22,227 nucleotides of DNA, from positions 1-22,227 of the forward strand of contig JAPLVT010000034.1 in the NCBI GenBank assembly GCA_026396975.1, read 5' to 3'. Shown here one piece after another: positions 6,317-14,095 of this stretch. The position numbers were made by a program, and so were the translations under genes. A model generated the notes under the pieces. The model was not told where the DNA came from. It worked only from the letters and a program-made list of their open reading frames with translations, and searched no databases. The DNA is from Candidatus Iainarchaeum sp. GTDB taxonomy: Archaea > Iainarchaeota > Iainarchaeia > Iainarchaeales > GCA-2688035. Every line of letters begins with the position of its first letter. Within the stretch, counting starts at the first letter, position 1.

Positions 6317-6389
6317 CCTGCCCCTTTGACCGCTCGGGAACCCCTGCTTTTTTTTTCCTGTGCAATTGTGAGTTGCCTTCTTCCTCCAT

Positions 6390-7145
6390 TCAGTCTATTT
6401 TTTGCAGCGCTTTCTGTAACTGCTCGCTTTTTTCAAGCATCTCGTTCAGGGCGCTTTCCATTATTTCTTTTGCGGTAAGGCCCGCTATCGGCTCTATTGC
6501 TAGGATGAACGCGTTTTTGTCGGGCTCTATGCACAGCGCTTCCTTTTCGCATGCGTCCCTGCACGCGCCGCAGAGGATGCACTCGAACGGCTGGCTCAGC
6601 ACGACTTTTTTCGCCTTTATTTCAAGAATCCCTTTCGGGCACGCTTTGGCGCATTCCCCGCAGAGGTTGCATCCCTCGACAGATATTGCCGGCATTTCCT
6701 GGAATGATACCACCCCCGGCTGCCATTTGCTGTGCTCCCTGCCGCTTTCCATTACGGCGTCCATCTCTATTTTTATCCTCTGCCCTTTCGCGAGCTTTAC
6801 AAGCGGTATGTTCTTGTCCATTATCTCTATTTTCGGGTCAGTGCTCTTGATGTCCTTGCTGTAGACAACGCACGGCCCCTCTTTTTCGAGGACCATTTTT
6901 ACCTTGTCGCCCCTCTTGTATCCTTTGAGGTCTGTTTTTACCGGCAGCATTCCAAGCCTGTGCGCGAGGAACTCGTCGAACATCACTGTGTCGTTCTCGT
7001 ATATTGAAACGTTCTCTATTGCGAGGCACGGCACGTGCAGCATTACGCTTCTCCTTATCGCATTGATGAAAGCTGGGCTTACCCCTTTCACAAGGAACCT
7101 GCTTACATTGTTTTTCTCGTCGATTTTTTTAACGCTTATTGCCAT
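6390..7145 (-). CDS. rpoD: DNA-directed RNA polymerase subunit Rpo3 (RpoD) with two 4Fe-4S motifs
   Basis: Archaeal counterpart of the bacterial alpha subunit and eukaryotic RPB3; pairs with Rpo11 to start polymerase assembly. The 251-residue product has the alpha-like segment FINAIRRSVMLHVPCLAIE near residues 26-44 and LAHRLGMLPVK at 60-70. A ferredoxin-like insertion carries two complete motifs: C159, C162, C165, C169 followed by Pro, and C189, C192, C195, C199. This predicts two [4Fe-4S] clusters, as known for one class of archaeal Rpo3. The gene follows uS11, the standard archaeal order, with GGTG 8-9 nt before ATG. Confidence 0.97.
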   Translation of the reverse strand: MAISVKKIDEKNNVSRFLVKGVSPAFINAIRRSVMLHVPCLAIENVSIYENDTVMFDEFLAHRLGMLPVKTDLKGYKRGDKVKMVLEKEGPCVVYSKDIKSTDPKIEIMDKNIPLVKLAKGQRIKIEMDAVMESGREHSKWQPGVVSFQEMPAISVEGCNLCGECAKACPKGILEIKAKKVVLSQPFECILCGACRDACEKEALCIEPDKNAFILAIEPIAGLTAKEIMESALNEMLEKSEQLQKALQKID

Positions 7146-7229
7146 ATTAACAACACCTGTTCAAAGATTTTTTAATGATTTTCAAAAACGCAAAACTGCG
7201 CAAAACCTTGCAAAAGCCATGGTGCACTT

Positions 7230-7613
7230 TCACTTTTTCTTCCCCCTGAACCTCTTTTTTTTCCTGCATCCGTCGTGCGGAATCGGCGTGACATTTTCAA
7301 TCGCCCTTATCATGAGCCCGCTTCTTGTAAGGCTCCTTATGGCTGCCTCTGCCCCGGGGCCCGGGCTGTTGCTCTTGTTGCCGCCTGCCCCCCTTACCTT
7401 CACAAGCACGTCTGTTATTCCCCTTTCTTTTGCCCTGTCCGCCACGAGTTCCGCGATTTTCATTGCGGCGTAAGGGCTTCCTTCCTTGTGCTGTGCCTTT
7501 GTTACCTGCCCGCCGCTGCTCTTTGCGATTGTCTCGGCGCCAGTAATGTCAGTAAGGAACATTATTGTGTTATTGTGCGAGGCGAAAATATGCACTATCC
7601 CCCTTTTGCTCAT
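7230..7613 (-). CDS. rps11: Small-subunit ribosomal protein uS11
   Basis: 30S platform protein near the mRNA exit. The 127-residue product contains GIVHIFASHNNTIMFLTDIT, KVRGAGGNKSNSPGPGAEAA and the end TPIPHDGCRKKKRFRGKKK, all conserved. Its ATG overlaps the uS4 stop in an ATGA arrangement, with GGTGGTGC just upstream, indicating translational coupling in the uS13-uS4-uS11-rpo3 group. Confidence 0.97.
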   Translation of the reverse strand: MSKRGIVHIFASHNNTIMFLTDITGAETIAKSSGGQVTKAQHKEGSPYAAMKIAELVADRAKERGITDVLVKVRGAGGNKSNSPGPGAEAAIRSLTRSGLMIRAIENVTPIPHDGCRKKKRFRGKKK

Positions 7614-8362
7614 TCCGCACCACCCTTTGCACCTTTGGCTTTATCTTCCGCGCCTTCCGCAGCGCTCTTTCCGTCTGTTGCTCCTGCCGCGTCTTCTTCG
7701 TCAGCCATGCCTGCCCCGGCTTGTGCCGCCTTGCTCGCAACCATTGCTTCCGCGGCATTTTCCCCTTCGGCTGCGATTTCTTCCGCGCCTTCTATTGGTG
7801 GGGCGCTTGCTTCGCCTGCGGCAGGGCCTTCTTCGTCCCCTGGCCTGGCTTTCTTTTTCGGCGGCTGCTTGTGCTGCAGCTCCATTTTTTTGCCAGCGTA
7901 ATAGCCCATTTTGCCCTCTTCGCTTACCAGCACGAGATAGCTCGGCGCTGTTACTCTCCCGCCGCCGATTGCGATGTGGCCGTGCGTGATGAACTGCCTT
8001 GCCTGCTTCATGCTGTTTGCGAGGCCTTTCCTCCAGACGAGCGTTTGCAGGCGCCTTTCCATCAGCGATTGCACGGATAGAGTCAAAACGTCCTCAAGCG
8101 TTGCCTTGCTGTCAAGCAGCCCGAGCCTTGCCAGGCTGTCCAACAGCTCTTTTTCCTTTTTAAGCCTTTTTTCCAGGGGCAGCGCCAGCAATGCCCGCGC
8201 GCTCTTCCTTTTCTTTCTCAGTATGGTTTCCACTTTCCACAATTCCCTCTTGCTTTTGAAGCCGTAAGTGTTCCGCAGTTCGCGCTCTTTTTCAAGCGAT
8301 GCAGTGTCCCAGATCTGCACCGGCCGCCTGTACTGCTTTTTTGTTTTTTTCGGGTCGCCCAT
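7610..8362 (-). CDS. rps4: Small-subunit ribosomal protein uS4 with long Ala/Glu-rich tail
   Basis: Primary 16S rRNA-binding assembly protein. The body has the archaeal N-terminal segment (TYGFKSKRELWKVETILRKK) and an S4 RNA-binding domain (RLQTLVWRKGLANSMKQARQ, then ITHGHIAIGGGRV) through about residue 160. The last 80 or so residues are a low-complexity Ala/Glu/Gly/Lys tail, making the 250-residue product longer than usual archaeal uS4 (about 180). Start supported by GGTGA four nt before ATG. It is flanked by uS13 and uS11. Confidence 0.96.
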   Translation of the reverse strand: MGDPKKTKKQYRRPVQIWDTASLEKERELRNTYGFKSKRELWKVETILRKKRKSARALLALPLEKRLKKEKELLDSLARLGLLDSKATLEDVLTLSVQSLMERRLQTLVWRKGLANSMKQARQFITHGHIAIGGGRVTAPSYLVLVSEEGKMGYYAGKKMELQHKQPPKKKARPGDEEGPAAGEASAPPIEGAEEIAAEGENAAEAMVASKAAQAGAGMADEEDAAGATDGKSAAEGAEDKAKGAKGGAE

Positions 8363-8372
8363 TCAGTCACCT

Positions 8373-8999
8373 TTACTTTTTCTCTCCGCCCTTCTGCTCT
8401 TTCTTTTCCGCGCCTTTTGCGCCCGCTGCTGCCGCAGCCGGCGCGGCCGCTTTGGCGGCGTCCTTCTTGAAGACTCCTACGACTGCGCCCTTGCCCCTGT
8501 GCGTGCTCTTTGTCCTTTGCCCGCGTACCGGCAACCCCCAACTGTGCCTGAGGCCCCTGTAGCTTTTTATCTCGTTGAGCCTCTGCAGGTCCTTGCGCAG
8601 CTGGAACTGCAGGTCTCCCATTACAATGTGCTTTGTTTCGCCTGTTTCCCAGTCGTTGCGCCTGTTAAGGCACCATGCCGGCACTCCGAATTTGCCGGGG
8701 TTCAGGACTATTTCCTCAAGCTGCTTGTCCATGTCTTCCGGCATGTCGCCGAGTTTTGTCTCATAGCCTATCCCTGTCTTGTCCTCAAATGCAATTCCAA
8801 TGTTTTTTGCCATTCTTATGCCAATGCCCCTTATTCTCGCAAGCGCCCTGTAAATAGGCAGGTTGCCGTTCAGGTCCCTGCCCGCGATTCTGACGATGTA
8901 CCTTATTTCGCTTTCCTTTCCGGCGCCTGCCTGCTGTGCCTTCGGCTGTGCGGGTTGTGCAGGCACTTGCGCGCTTCCTTTCAAATGCTCTTCAGCCAT
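8373..8999 (-). CDS. rps13: Small-subunit ribosomal protein uS13 with extended ends
   Basis: 30S head protein contacting tRNA and the large subunit. The conserved core runs from IRYIVRIAGRDLNGNLPIYR through ARIRGIGIRMAKNIGIAF to SYRGLRHSWGLPVRGQRTKS. About 28 residues (rich in Ala, Gln and Pro) precede the core and about 30 Ala/Lys-rich residues follow it, giving 208 residues against about 150 in most archaea. GTGA lies 6 nt before ATG. It opens the uS13-uS4-uS11-rpo3 group, and in many archaea cbf5 would lie just upstream; here eL14 does. Confidence 0.96.
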   Translation of the reverse strand: MAEEHLKGSAQVPAQPAQPKAQQAGAGKESEIRYIVRIAGRDLNGNLPIYRALARIRGIGIRMAKNIGIAFEDKTGIGYETKLGDMPEDMDKQLEEIVLNPGKFGVPAWCLNRRNDWETGETKHIVMGDLQFQLRKDLQRLNEIKSYRGLRHSWGLPVRGQRTKSTHRGKGAVVGVFKKDAAKAAAPAAAAAGAKGAEKKEQKGGEKK

Positions 9000-9047
9000 A
9001 AAAATTCACTTCACTCCAATTCCATCCTATTTTCCAATGCCGAACCT

Positions 9048-9293
9048 TCACTCACTGCCAGGCTGCGCTCCCTTGATCAATTCGGCCAGCTTCTTTTTAT
9101 CCGCGCCGGCCGGCACGTTAACAACCTTTCCTGTCGGAAACAAGTGCATGATGTTGCATCTCTTCTTTTTTGCCATTGGCCCTTCCACGACTGCAAAACC
9201 GCTCTTGCGGTCGAATTCAAGAACAACCACTTTTTTCCCGCTGTTCCTGCCGCTTGTTTTAACGCAAACAGCGCCTTTTTGCAGTCCGGGCAT
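9048..9293 (-). CDS. rpl14e: Large-subunit ribosomal protein eL14
   Basis: Small SH3-like (KOW) 50S protein found in archaea and eukaryotes. The 81-residue product begins MPGLQKGAVCVKTSGRNSGK, followed by VVVLEFDRKSGFAVVEGP and CNIMHLFPTGKVVNV, which match L14e. GGTGGC precedes ATG by a few bases. It lies between eL34 and uS13; cytidylate kinase (cmk) and cbf5, frequent partners here in other archaea, are absent. Confidence 0.93.
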   Translation of the reverse strand: MPGLQKGAVCVKTSGRNSGKKVVVLEFDRKSGFAVVEGPMAKKKRCNIMHLFPTGKVVNVPAGADKKKLAELIKGAQPGSE

Positions 9294-9358
9294 CTAAGCC
9301 ACCCTCTCGCTGCAAGCCATAAGCAAAATTTTCGCGCAAAAACTTTCAAATTCCGGCA

Positions 9359-9694
9359 TTATTCCACCCTCACCTGTGAAGCGAATTTGCGCAAGCGCAG
9401 TTCCACGCTCTGCATCTGCTTGCAGCCGCTTTCCACTTTGGCTGCTTCCAATACCGCATTCTTCCTGCACTTGTTGCAGAGCGTGCCCGCGAAAAGCGCG
9501 TTCGGCCTCCTCTCGCTTTTGCCCATCTTTCCGACCGCGCACTGCCTTTTGCCGTGCGGAACGCCGTGCATCACTGCCTCGCACAGGGCGCAGTGGTGCC
9601 TGCTGCTTTTTGCCTTCTGAAAGCAGAGCTTGCTTTTGCCGTGGGGCAGCCTCCTGAACTTCCTTTTCTTTGTCTTCTGTGTCCTACTTGGCAT
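9359..9694 (-). CDS. rpl34e: Large-subunit ribosomal protein eL34
   Basis: 50S protein of archaea and eukaryotes. The 111-residue product has RRLPHGKSKLCFQKAKSS, HHCALCEAVMHGVPHGKRQ and a later TLCNKCRKNAVLEAA; the CALC and CNKC pairs suggest a zinc-ribbon fold as in other eL34 proteins. The gene overlaps the 3' end of the EMC3-like gene by 11 bp, with GTGA upstream of the ATG, so the two are probably translationally coupled. Confidence 0.93.
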   Translation of the reverse strand: MPSRTQKTKKRKFRRLPHGKSKLCFQKAKSSRHHCALCEAVMHGVPHGKRQCAVGKMGKSERRPNALFAGTLCNKCRKNAVLEAAKVESGCKQMQSVELRLRKFASQVRVE

Positions 9695-10307
9695 CGCTGG
9701 TCACTTCCCCCGCTCCGCCCGTTCTGACTCTTGAGGCAATTTTCATTGCTATCCCGAGCAATATTGAAATTATCAGGTAAGAAATGAAATACCATCTCAG
9801 ATAGCCTGTTTCAGTGCCTATGCCGACTGGCACCCACGAAAATGGGTTTATGATTGAAAAGCCGTGGAATTGCGGCAGCGGGAAAGGCGCCTCGAAGATT
9901 TTTCCGCCATAGAGCTGCCCTAGGAAAAAGAATGCGACCAAAAATACCGGCAGCGAAACCATCATGTAGTTCAGGCTGCCCTGCATGTTTTCGCTCATTT
10001 CCTGCAGCATTTCCTGCTGCATCCTCGTTGCGTCCTGCTTGCTTTTCTCGTCGCTGCGCTGCATCAGGTCCTTTATCTGCTTCTGCTTTTCCTTCATCCT
10101 TTGCTGGCTTTCTTTCATCTTTTTCTTGTCGACGAACCTGCGCTCCAAAAGCCTGCTGGCGGCTACCAAAACCGCGCTGATGAGTACAATGTCTATTGCA
10201 GGGCTAATGAAGTGCATCAAAAAACCGCCTGAAAAATCGGAAAAGCCATATCCGGTGGCTTTCTCTAATAATTGAAAAAGGAATAGAATAAAAACCAACC
10301 CCTTCAC
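9684..10307 (-). CDS. EMC3/YidC-like membrane insertase (DUF106 family)
   Basis: Archaeal member of the Oxa1/YidC/EMC3 superfamily, which inserts membrane proteins and works beside SecY. The 207-residue product has an N-terminal hydrophobic helix, a transmembrane segment around IDIVLISAVLVAASRLL, a long charged coiled-coil hairpin (KKKMKESQQRMKEKQKQIKD onward), another transmembrane segment at MVSLPVFLVAFFFLGQLYGG and a C-terminal one at WYFISYLIISILLGIAM. This layout is typical of the DUF106 group. The frame begins at a GTG (10307) with no strong Shine-Dalgarno site, so the exact start is uncertain. It directly follows secY; adenylate kinase, often between them, is missing. Confidence 0.88.
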   Translation of the reverse strand: MKGLVFILFLFQLLEKATGYGFSDFSGGFLMHFISPAIDIVLISAVLVAASRLLERRFVDKKKMKESQQRMKEKQKQIKDLMQRSDEKSKQDATRMQQEMLQEMSENMQGSLNYMMVSLPVFLVAFFFLGQLYGGKIFEAPFPLPQFHGFSIINPFSWVPVGIGTETGYLRWYFISYLIISILLGIAMKIASRVRTGGAGEVTSDAK

Positions 10308-10337
10308 AGCCCAAAAACATTCTTTTTTCCATAATCA

Positions 10338-11702
10338 TCACTTGAAAAACCTGCCGAGCACAGGGTGCATTGTGACCAATTGTTCCCTCGCCAGTTCCTC
10401 GTACAGCCTGTAAACAATGCCGACAGTAAGCAAGATTCCCGTGCCGCTTGAAATAGTGCCAAGCGCCATGTTGCCGAAGCCCGCGAGCAATGCCACAAAA
10501 ATGCTGCCAAGAATCACAATTGTCGGGATGTATTTTTTCAGAATGCCCTCGATAATCCTCTGGTCTCTCCTGAAGCCCGGGATGTACATTCCGCTGCGCT
10601 GCAACTGTGCCGCAATGGCTTCGGGGCCCTGCCCGCCCATTTGGACCCAGAAAATCCCGAAAACAATGCAGCTGACAGTAAGCACGGCCATGTAAACAGT
10701 CGCCTGCAGGAGCTCCGGCGCCATGAAGCTAAGCGCGGCGAACAGGCCCTCGCTTCCGATCCTGGAAAGAAGGTTGTAGAAAAGATTGAACGGGCCGTTG
10801 GTTGCCCAAGAAAGCCCTTTCATCACCATTCCAATTATCGGCACCTTTTCCGTTACAGCGGTCCACAATTGGATGTTGGCGAAAAGCGCTACTGCGAGTA
10901 TCACTGGGAGGTTGCTCACGTATAGGAGTTTCACCGGGAACCTGCCGCCCATTCCTCTCCTTCCGACAGCTATCGGGATGCTGACGTGCATTCCCTCCAT
11001 GAAAATGACTATCAGGAATATTGCCACTGCAACAACTATCGGCAGGAATAGCAGAAAGTTGGCGCCTGTCGCAAGAGATGAAACGAACTGCATTATTACA
11101 CCGCCCGGGTCTCCGATGCCTGCTGTCGGCCTGAAAACCTGCCAGAAGAAACTGGCTGCCACGTTTCCCGCGATGAACAAGCCAATGCCGCTTCCGATGC
11201 CGTACTTTGAAACAAGCTCGTCCAGGTACAGCAGTATTATCGAGCCCAATGCCATCTGCCCGATAACAAGCGGTATGAAGCCAGGCTTTGCAAGCAGTGG
11301 CGAGCCGGTAATCGTGTAAGCGAACCCCTCGAAAAAGCAAAGTATTATCGCAAGCAGTTTCTGCAGGCTCTGGAACCTCGCCCTGTCCTTCGGGTTGCTC
11401 AGGTCAATCTGCAGGAACTTGCTTCCGACCAGCAATTGCAGTATGATGGATGCGAGCACTATGGGGCCGATTCCCGCGCTTATCAATGTTCCCATCTCGC
11501 TTGCCAGAACCGTCTGTATCGCCGCTAGATACTCTGCCCTGCTTGCCTCAAGGCCGACAAGCGTGATTCTGCCCATTACGTAAAACAATACCAGCGCTGC
11601 AGCGGTCCAGAAGAGCTTTTTCTTCAGCGGAACCTCTGTTGCCGGCGGCTTTATTTCAGGCAACATTTTGAAAATCGGTTCCAGAGTATCAAGCAGGCTC
11701 AT
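10338..11702 (-). CDS. secY: Protein translocase subunit SecY
   Basis: Central pore of the Sec translocon. The product of about 454 residues has roughly ten hydrophobic segments in the SecY order, a plug region after the first helix (ITLVGLEASRAEYLAAIQ), GRRGMGGRFPVKLLYVSN in a cytosolic loop, and GMYIPGFRRDQRIIEGILKK followed by YRLYEELAREQ near the C-terminus, both characteristic of archaeal SecY. I favour ATG at 11702, preceded by GTGAG; a GTG at 11711 is an alternative. It follows uL15 as in nearly all archaea and bacteria. Confidence 0.97.
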   Translation of the reverse strand: MSLLDTLEPIFKMLPEIKPPATEVPLKKKLFWTAAALVLFYVMGRITLVGLEASRAEYLAAIQTVLASEMGTLISAGIGPIVLASIILQLLVGSKFLQIDLSNPKDRARFQSLQKLLAIILCFFEGFAYTITGSPLLAKPGFIPLVIGQMALGSIILLYLDELVSKYGIGSGIGLFIAGNVAASFFWQVFRPTAGIGDPGGVIMQFVSSLATGANFLLFLPIVVAVAIFLIVIFMEGMHVSIPIAVGRRGMGGRFPVKLLYVSNLPVILAVALFANIQLWTAVTEKVPIIGMVMKGLSWATNGPFNLFYNLLSRIGSEGLFAALSFMAPELLQATVYMAVLTVSCIVFGIFWVQMGGQGPEAIAAQLQRSGMYIPGFRRDQRIIEGILKKYIPTIVILGSIFVALLAGFGNMALGTISSGTGILLTVGIVYRLYEELAREQLVTMHPVLGRFFK

Positions 11703-11718
11703 AAGACTCACTCACAAA

Positions 11719-12288
11719 CTATTTGCTCTCCTTCGGCTTTGCACCGCCGGCAGGCGCTTCCTTTTTTCCGCCTGTTTTTGCCCCGGATTCTGTTCCAATT
11801 TTTTCAGCGCTCTTTGTTGCGGTTTCAGTTTCCCTTTTTTCGGGTTTTTTCGCTTCCTCTTCCTGTTTTGTTCCCTCGACAATTCCGCCTGCGGCAATTA
11901 TCTTCTCCCTGGCTTTTTTGCTTGCTGCAATGTTGCGCAGCACCAGTCGCTCCCTCACGCTGCCCATCGACAGTATCTTGTCAAAGCCGACCTTGTGTCC
12001 GTCAACAACGAAGCCGCCGCCTTCCTTTTCGGCCTTTCCTTCAGCCAGAAGCGCGGGCAGCCTTTCCTGCAATTGTCCGATGTTTATTGCGGCAACTGTT
12101 CTCTGCGGCAGTATTTGTTTCCTCTCTGTGCCGAAAAACATGTAATACTTGCTGAACTTGTGCTTGTGCGAGCCGCCTTTTCCCCTACCTCCCCTGCAGC
12201 CGCCGCCTCTCCTGTTTTTGGTGTCGCCAGCGCCGTGCGTCCTTTGCCCCCTCAGCCTGTTTACCCTTCTTTTTTTCCTTACAACCAT
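11719..12288 (-). CDS. rpl15: Large-subunit ribosomal protein uL15 with C-terminal extension
   Basis: 50S protein organising 23S rRNA. It opens with a basic Arg/Gly region (RVNRLRGQRTHGAGDTKNRR, then GGGCRGGRGKGGSHKHKFSK) that threads into rRNA, followed by a core with PQRTVAAINIGQL and ending near REKIIAAGGIVEGT. About 50 further Lys/Glu/Ala/Thr-rich residues form a low-complexity tail. ATG at 12288 is preferred because GGTGA stands about 9 nt upstream; the ATG at 12297 abuts that site. It lies between uL30 and secY. Confidence 0.95.
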   Translation of the reverse strand: MVVRKKRRVNRLRGQRTHGAGDTKNRRGGGCRGGRGKGGSHKHKFSKYYMFFGTERKQILPQRTVAAINIGQLQERLPALLAEGKAEKEGGGFVVDGHKVGFDKILSMGSVRERLVLRNIAASKKAREKIIAAGGIVEGTKQEEEAKKPEKRETETATKSAEKIGTESGAKTGGKKEAPAGGAKPKESK

Positions 12289-12316
12289 ATGCAGCATTCA
12301 CCGTGTTTGAAAGTTC

Positions 12317-12772
12317 CTAAACCATTCTCTTGATCAAAAGATTAATGTCTGCGCCCCTGTAGCCAAGAGCCCCGCCGAGCGCGTAAGGCTTCTTTATGCC
12401 GGCTCTCTCATAGCTGCCTTTCGGCGGGCCAAGCATGAAAATTGGCTTTATTCCAATGCTTTCGGGCTTTGCCTTCTTTTCGAGCAGCGCCTTTGCCGCT
12501 TCCTCAAAGCCCTTGAATTTTTTCTCCTTCAAAAACCCTTCCCCCAGCCTCTTTCCGCCCGCCAGCCTGCCCCTCTTCTGCAGCAGAACTGCGGCAGTGC
12601 CAAGGTCTATTTCGCCGAATGTTATCCTGCTCTGCGCCTTGCGCAGCATGGGCATCAGCGCTTCGTCGACAAGAACCAAATGGTTTATCCTGTCAAGCCT
12701 CAGCAGCCGCAGGGTCTTTTTGATTGCGGGGTTAACGTCAACCTCGCCCCTTACCCTGATTACCGCAAGCAT
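12317..12772 (-). CDS. rpl30: Large-subunit ribosomal protein uL30
   Basis: 50S protein. The 151-residue length is the archaeal form, longer than the 60-residue bacterial one. Landmarks are MLAVIRVRGEVDVNPAIKKT, LRLLRLDRINHLVLVDE and, at the end, YALGGALGYRGADINLLIKR. The ATG shares one base with the uS5 stop (TAATG), indicating translational coupling. Confidence 0.95.
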   Translation of the reverse strand: MLAVIRVRGEVDVNPAIKKTLRLLRLDRINHLVLVDEALMPMLRKAQSRITFGEIDLGTAAVLLQKRGRLAGGKRLGEGFLKEKKFKGFEEAAKALLEKKAKPESIGIKPIFMLGPPKGSYERAGIKKPYALGGALGYRGADINLLIKRMV

Positions 12773-13491
12773 TATTCGGCACCGTCCCTTTCGGATTTCT
12801 TCACGATTTCATCGGAAGCCCTCATCCTTGTTGTTTGTGCGAGCGCGTCAACAGCGGCCCTGACAAAGTTCAGCGTGGTGTCGCTTGCTCCCCTGACCTT
12901 TGTCCAGACGTCGCTGATTCCGGCAAGCACAAGCACGTCCTTTATTGCGTCGCCTGCCACAAGCCCGACGCCTTTCGGTGCGGGCAGGAAAGTAACCCTG
13001 ACGCTCGCGCATTTTCCGGTCACCCTGAACGGCACGCTGTGCGACGTGCTGCAGGTGCACTCCCAGCTTCCGCATCCCCTTCTGATCTTGGTAAGGTTCA
13101 TCTTTGCCTTGTCAGTGGCTTTCTTTATCGCGGGCCATTTCTCCGCGTCTTTTGCGGTGCCGATTCCCACCAGGCCATTCCTGTTTCCGACAAGCACGGC
13201 TGCCCTGAAAGAGAAGCGCCTTCCTGCCATGACAACGCGAGTTGTTTTCCTGAATTCTACTACCTTCTCTTCAAGCTCAACAAGCTTGTCCACTATTTCG
13301 GACTCAAGGATTGGCAGGCCCTTTTTGAAAATATCGTTAATGGATGCTATTTCGCCGCTCTGCACTTTCTTGCCAAGCTCTGTCTTGGGCACCCAGACAA
13401 TAAGCCTTTTCTCCCTGTCGGTCGACCTTGCCCGGGGCATTCCCCTTGGTGCTTCTTCTGGAACATTTCCCGCTATTTCATTTTTAGCCAT
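12772..13491 (-). CDS. rps5: Small-subunit ribosomal protein uS5
   Basis: 30S protein involved in decoding accuracy and mRNA unwinding. The 239-residue product has the double-stranded RNA-binding-like N-terminal domain (VMAGRRFSFRAAVLVGNRNG and VGIGTAKDAEKWPAIKKA) and the C-terminal domain with PAPKGVGLVAGDAIKDVLVL and AGISDVWTKVRGASDTTLNF. ATG at 13491 is chosen because GGTGA is 5 nt upstream; the earlier in-frame ATGs coincide with or precede that site. It lies between uL18 and uL30. Confidence 0.96.
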   Translation of the reverse strand: MAKNEIAGNVPEEAPRGMPRARSTDREKRLIVWVPKTELGKKVQSGEIASINDIFKKGLPILESEIVDKLVELEEKVVEFRKTTRVVMAGRRFSFRAAVLVGNRNGLVGIGTAKDAEKWPAIKKATDKAKMNLTKIRRGCGSWECTCSTSHSVPFRVTGKCASVRVTFLPAPKGVGLVAGDAIKDVLVLAGISDVWTKVRGASDTTLNFVRAAVDALAQTTRMRASDEIVKKSERDGAE

Positions 13492-13510
13492 AACCATCAC
13501 CATTCATCTG

Positions 13511-14089
13511 TCATTTTCCGCCAAGGATTTTCTGCTTTGCCGCAGCAAAAACACCGCTCAGGTTCTGCAGGTCGGCGCCGGCTTTTGCAACAGCCCCGAA
13601 GCGGAGCTGTATTCCTTTCTCCCCGAGCTTTTTTGCGAACAATTCAATATGCTTTCCCTGCAGCCTGTCCTCGCTCGGCAAAGCCGACTTTTCGGCGTTA
13701 ACCGCAAGCCCGGCGTCGATTGCCCCCTTTAACGCGGCAGCCCAGTGGCTTCCGTGGACAGGGGTTGCAAACCCGATGTCCAAAATCGCTTTGTCAATCT
13801 TCTTCTTTTTTGCCATTACTCCCGCAAGCAGGCCGGTCAGGTAGGCTGCCGGCAGGCTTTTCTTTCCGGCTTTCCAGCCGAAGCGCTCAAGTGTCCTGCT
13901 GTTGACATGCACCAGTGTCCTGTCTCCGGTTGGGTCGAACTGCACCAGCTGCGCGATAACAAAGCGGTTGCTCTTCCTGACAACAAGGCGCGGCAGGCCG
14001 CTCTTTGCCATTGCCTCGCGCTTCCTGTAGTTGGTCTTGCCGATAGCGCGCCTCCTGAAACGAGTCGTGAAAGTGCTGGTTTTGCTCAT
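13511..14089 (-). CDS. rpl18: Large-subunit ribosomal protein uL18
   Basis: 50S protein that binds 5S rRNA with uL5. The 192-residue length is the archaeal form. Landmarks are RFRRRAIGKTNYRKREAMAK, PRLVVRKSNRFVIAQLVQFD and LDIGFATPVHGSHWAAALKG. GAGGT precedes the ATG. It lies between eL19 and uS5. Confidence 0.96.
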   Translation of the reverse strand: MSKTSTFTTRFRRRAIGKTNYRKREAMAKSGLPRLVVRKSNRFVIAQLVQFDPTGDRTLVHVNSRTLERFGWKAGKKSLPAAYLTGLLAGVMAKKKKIDKAILDIGFATPVHGSHWAAALKGAIDAGLAVNAEKSALPSEDRLQGKHIELFAKKLGEKGIQLRFGAVAKAGADLQNLSGVFAAAKQKILGGK

Positions 14090-14095
14090 CCGACA

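Larger units (their letters stand above)
6198..6347 (-). tRNA. tRNA-Leu (anticodon UAA), with two predicted introns
   Basis: Acceptor arms GCAGGGG (6347-6341) and CCCCTGC pair over all 7 bp, followed by discriminator A73, as expected for Leu; CCA is not encoded. The D-arm contains GAGCGGTCAAAGG, typical of archaeal tRNA-Leu. A type II variable arm TGGCTTAGTGCCTTC and T-arm GGGGGTTCAAATCCTCC follow. Removing 6274-6316 and 6244-6266 gives an 84-nt tRNA with anticodon stem CAGGA/TCCTG and loop CTTAAGA, anticodon TAA at 6270-6268. Both introns fit BHB folds cut by the archaeal splicing endonuclease. The gene starts 42 nt after the rpo3 stop on the same strand, with no clear TATA box, so co-transcription is plausible. 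Confidence 0.9.

Noticed and set aside
6180..6389. Minus-strand 69-codon frame over the tRNA-Leu locus
   Set aside because: The sequence is fully explained by the tRNA with its two introns.
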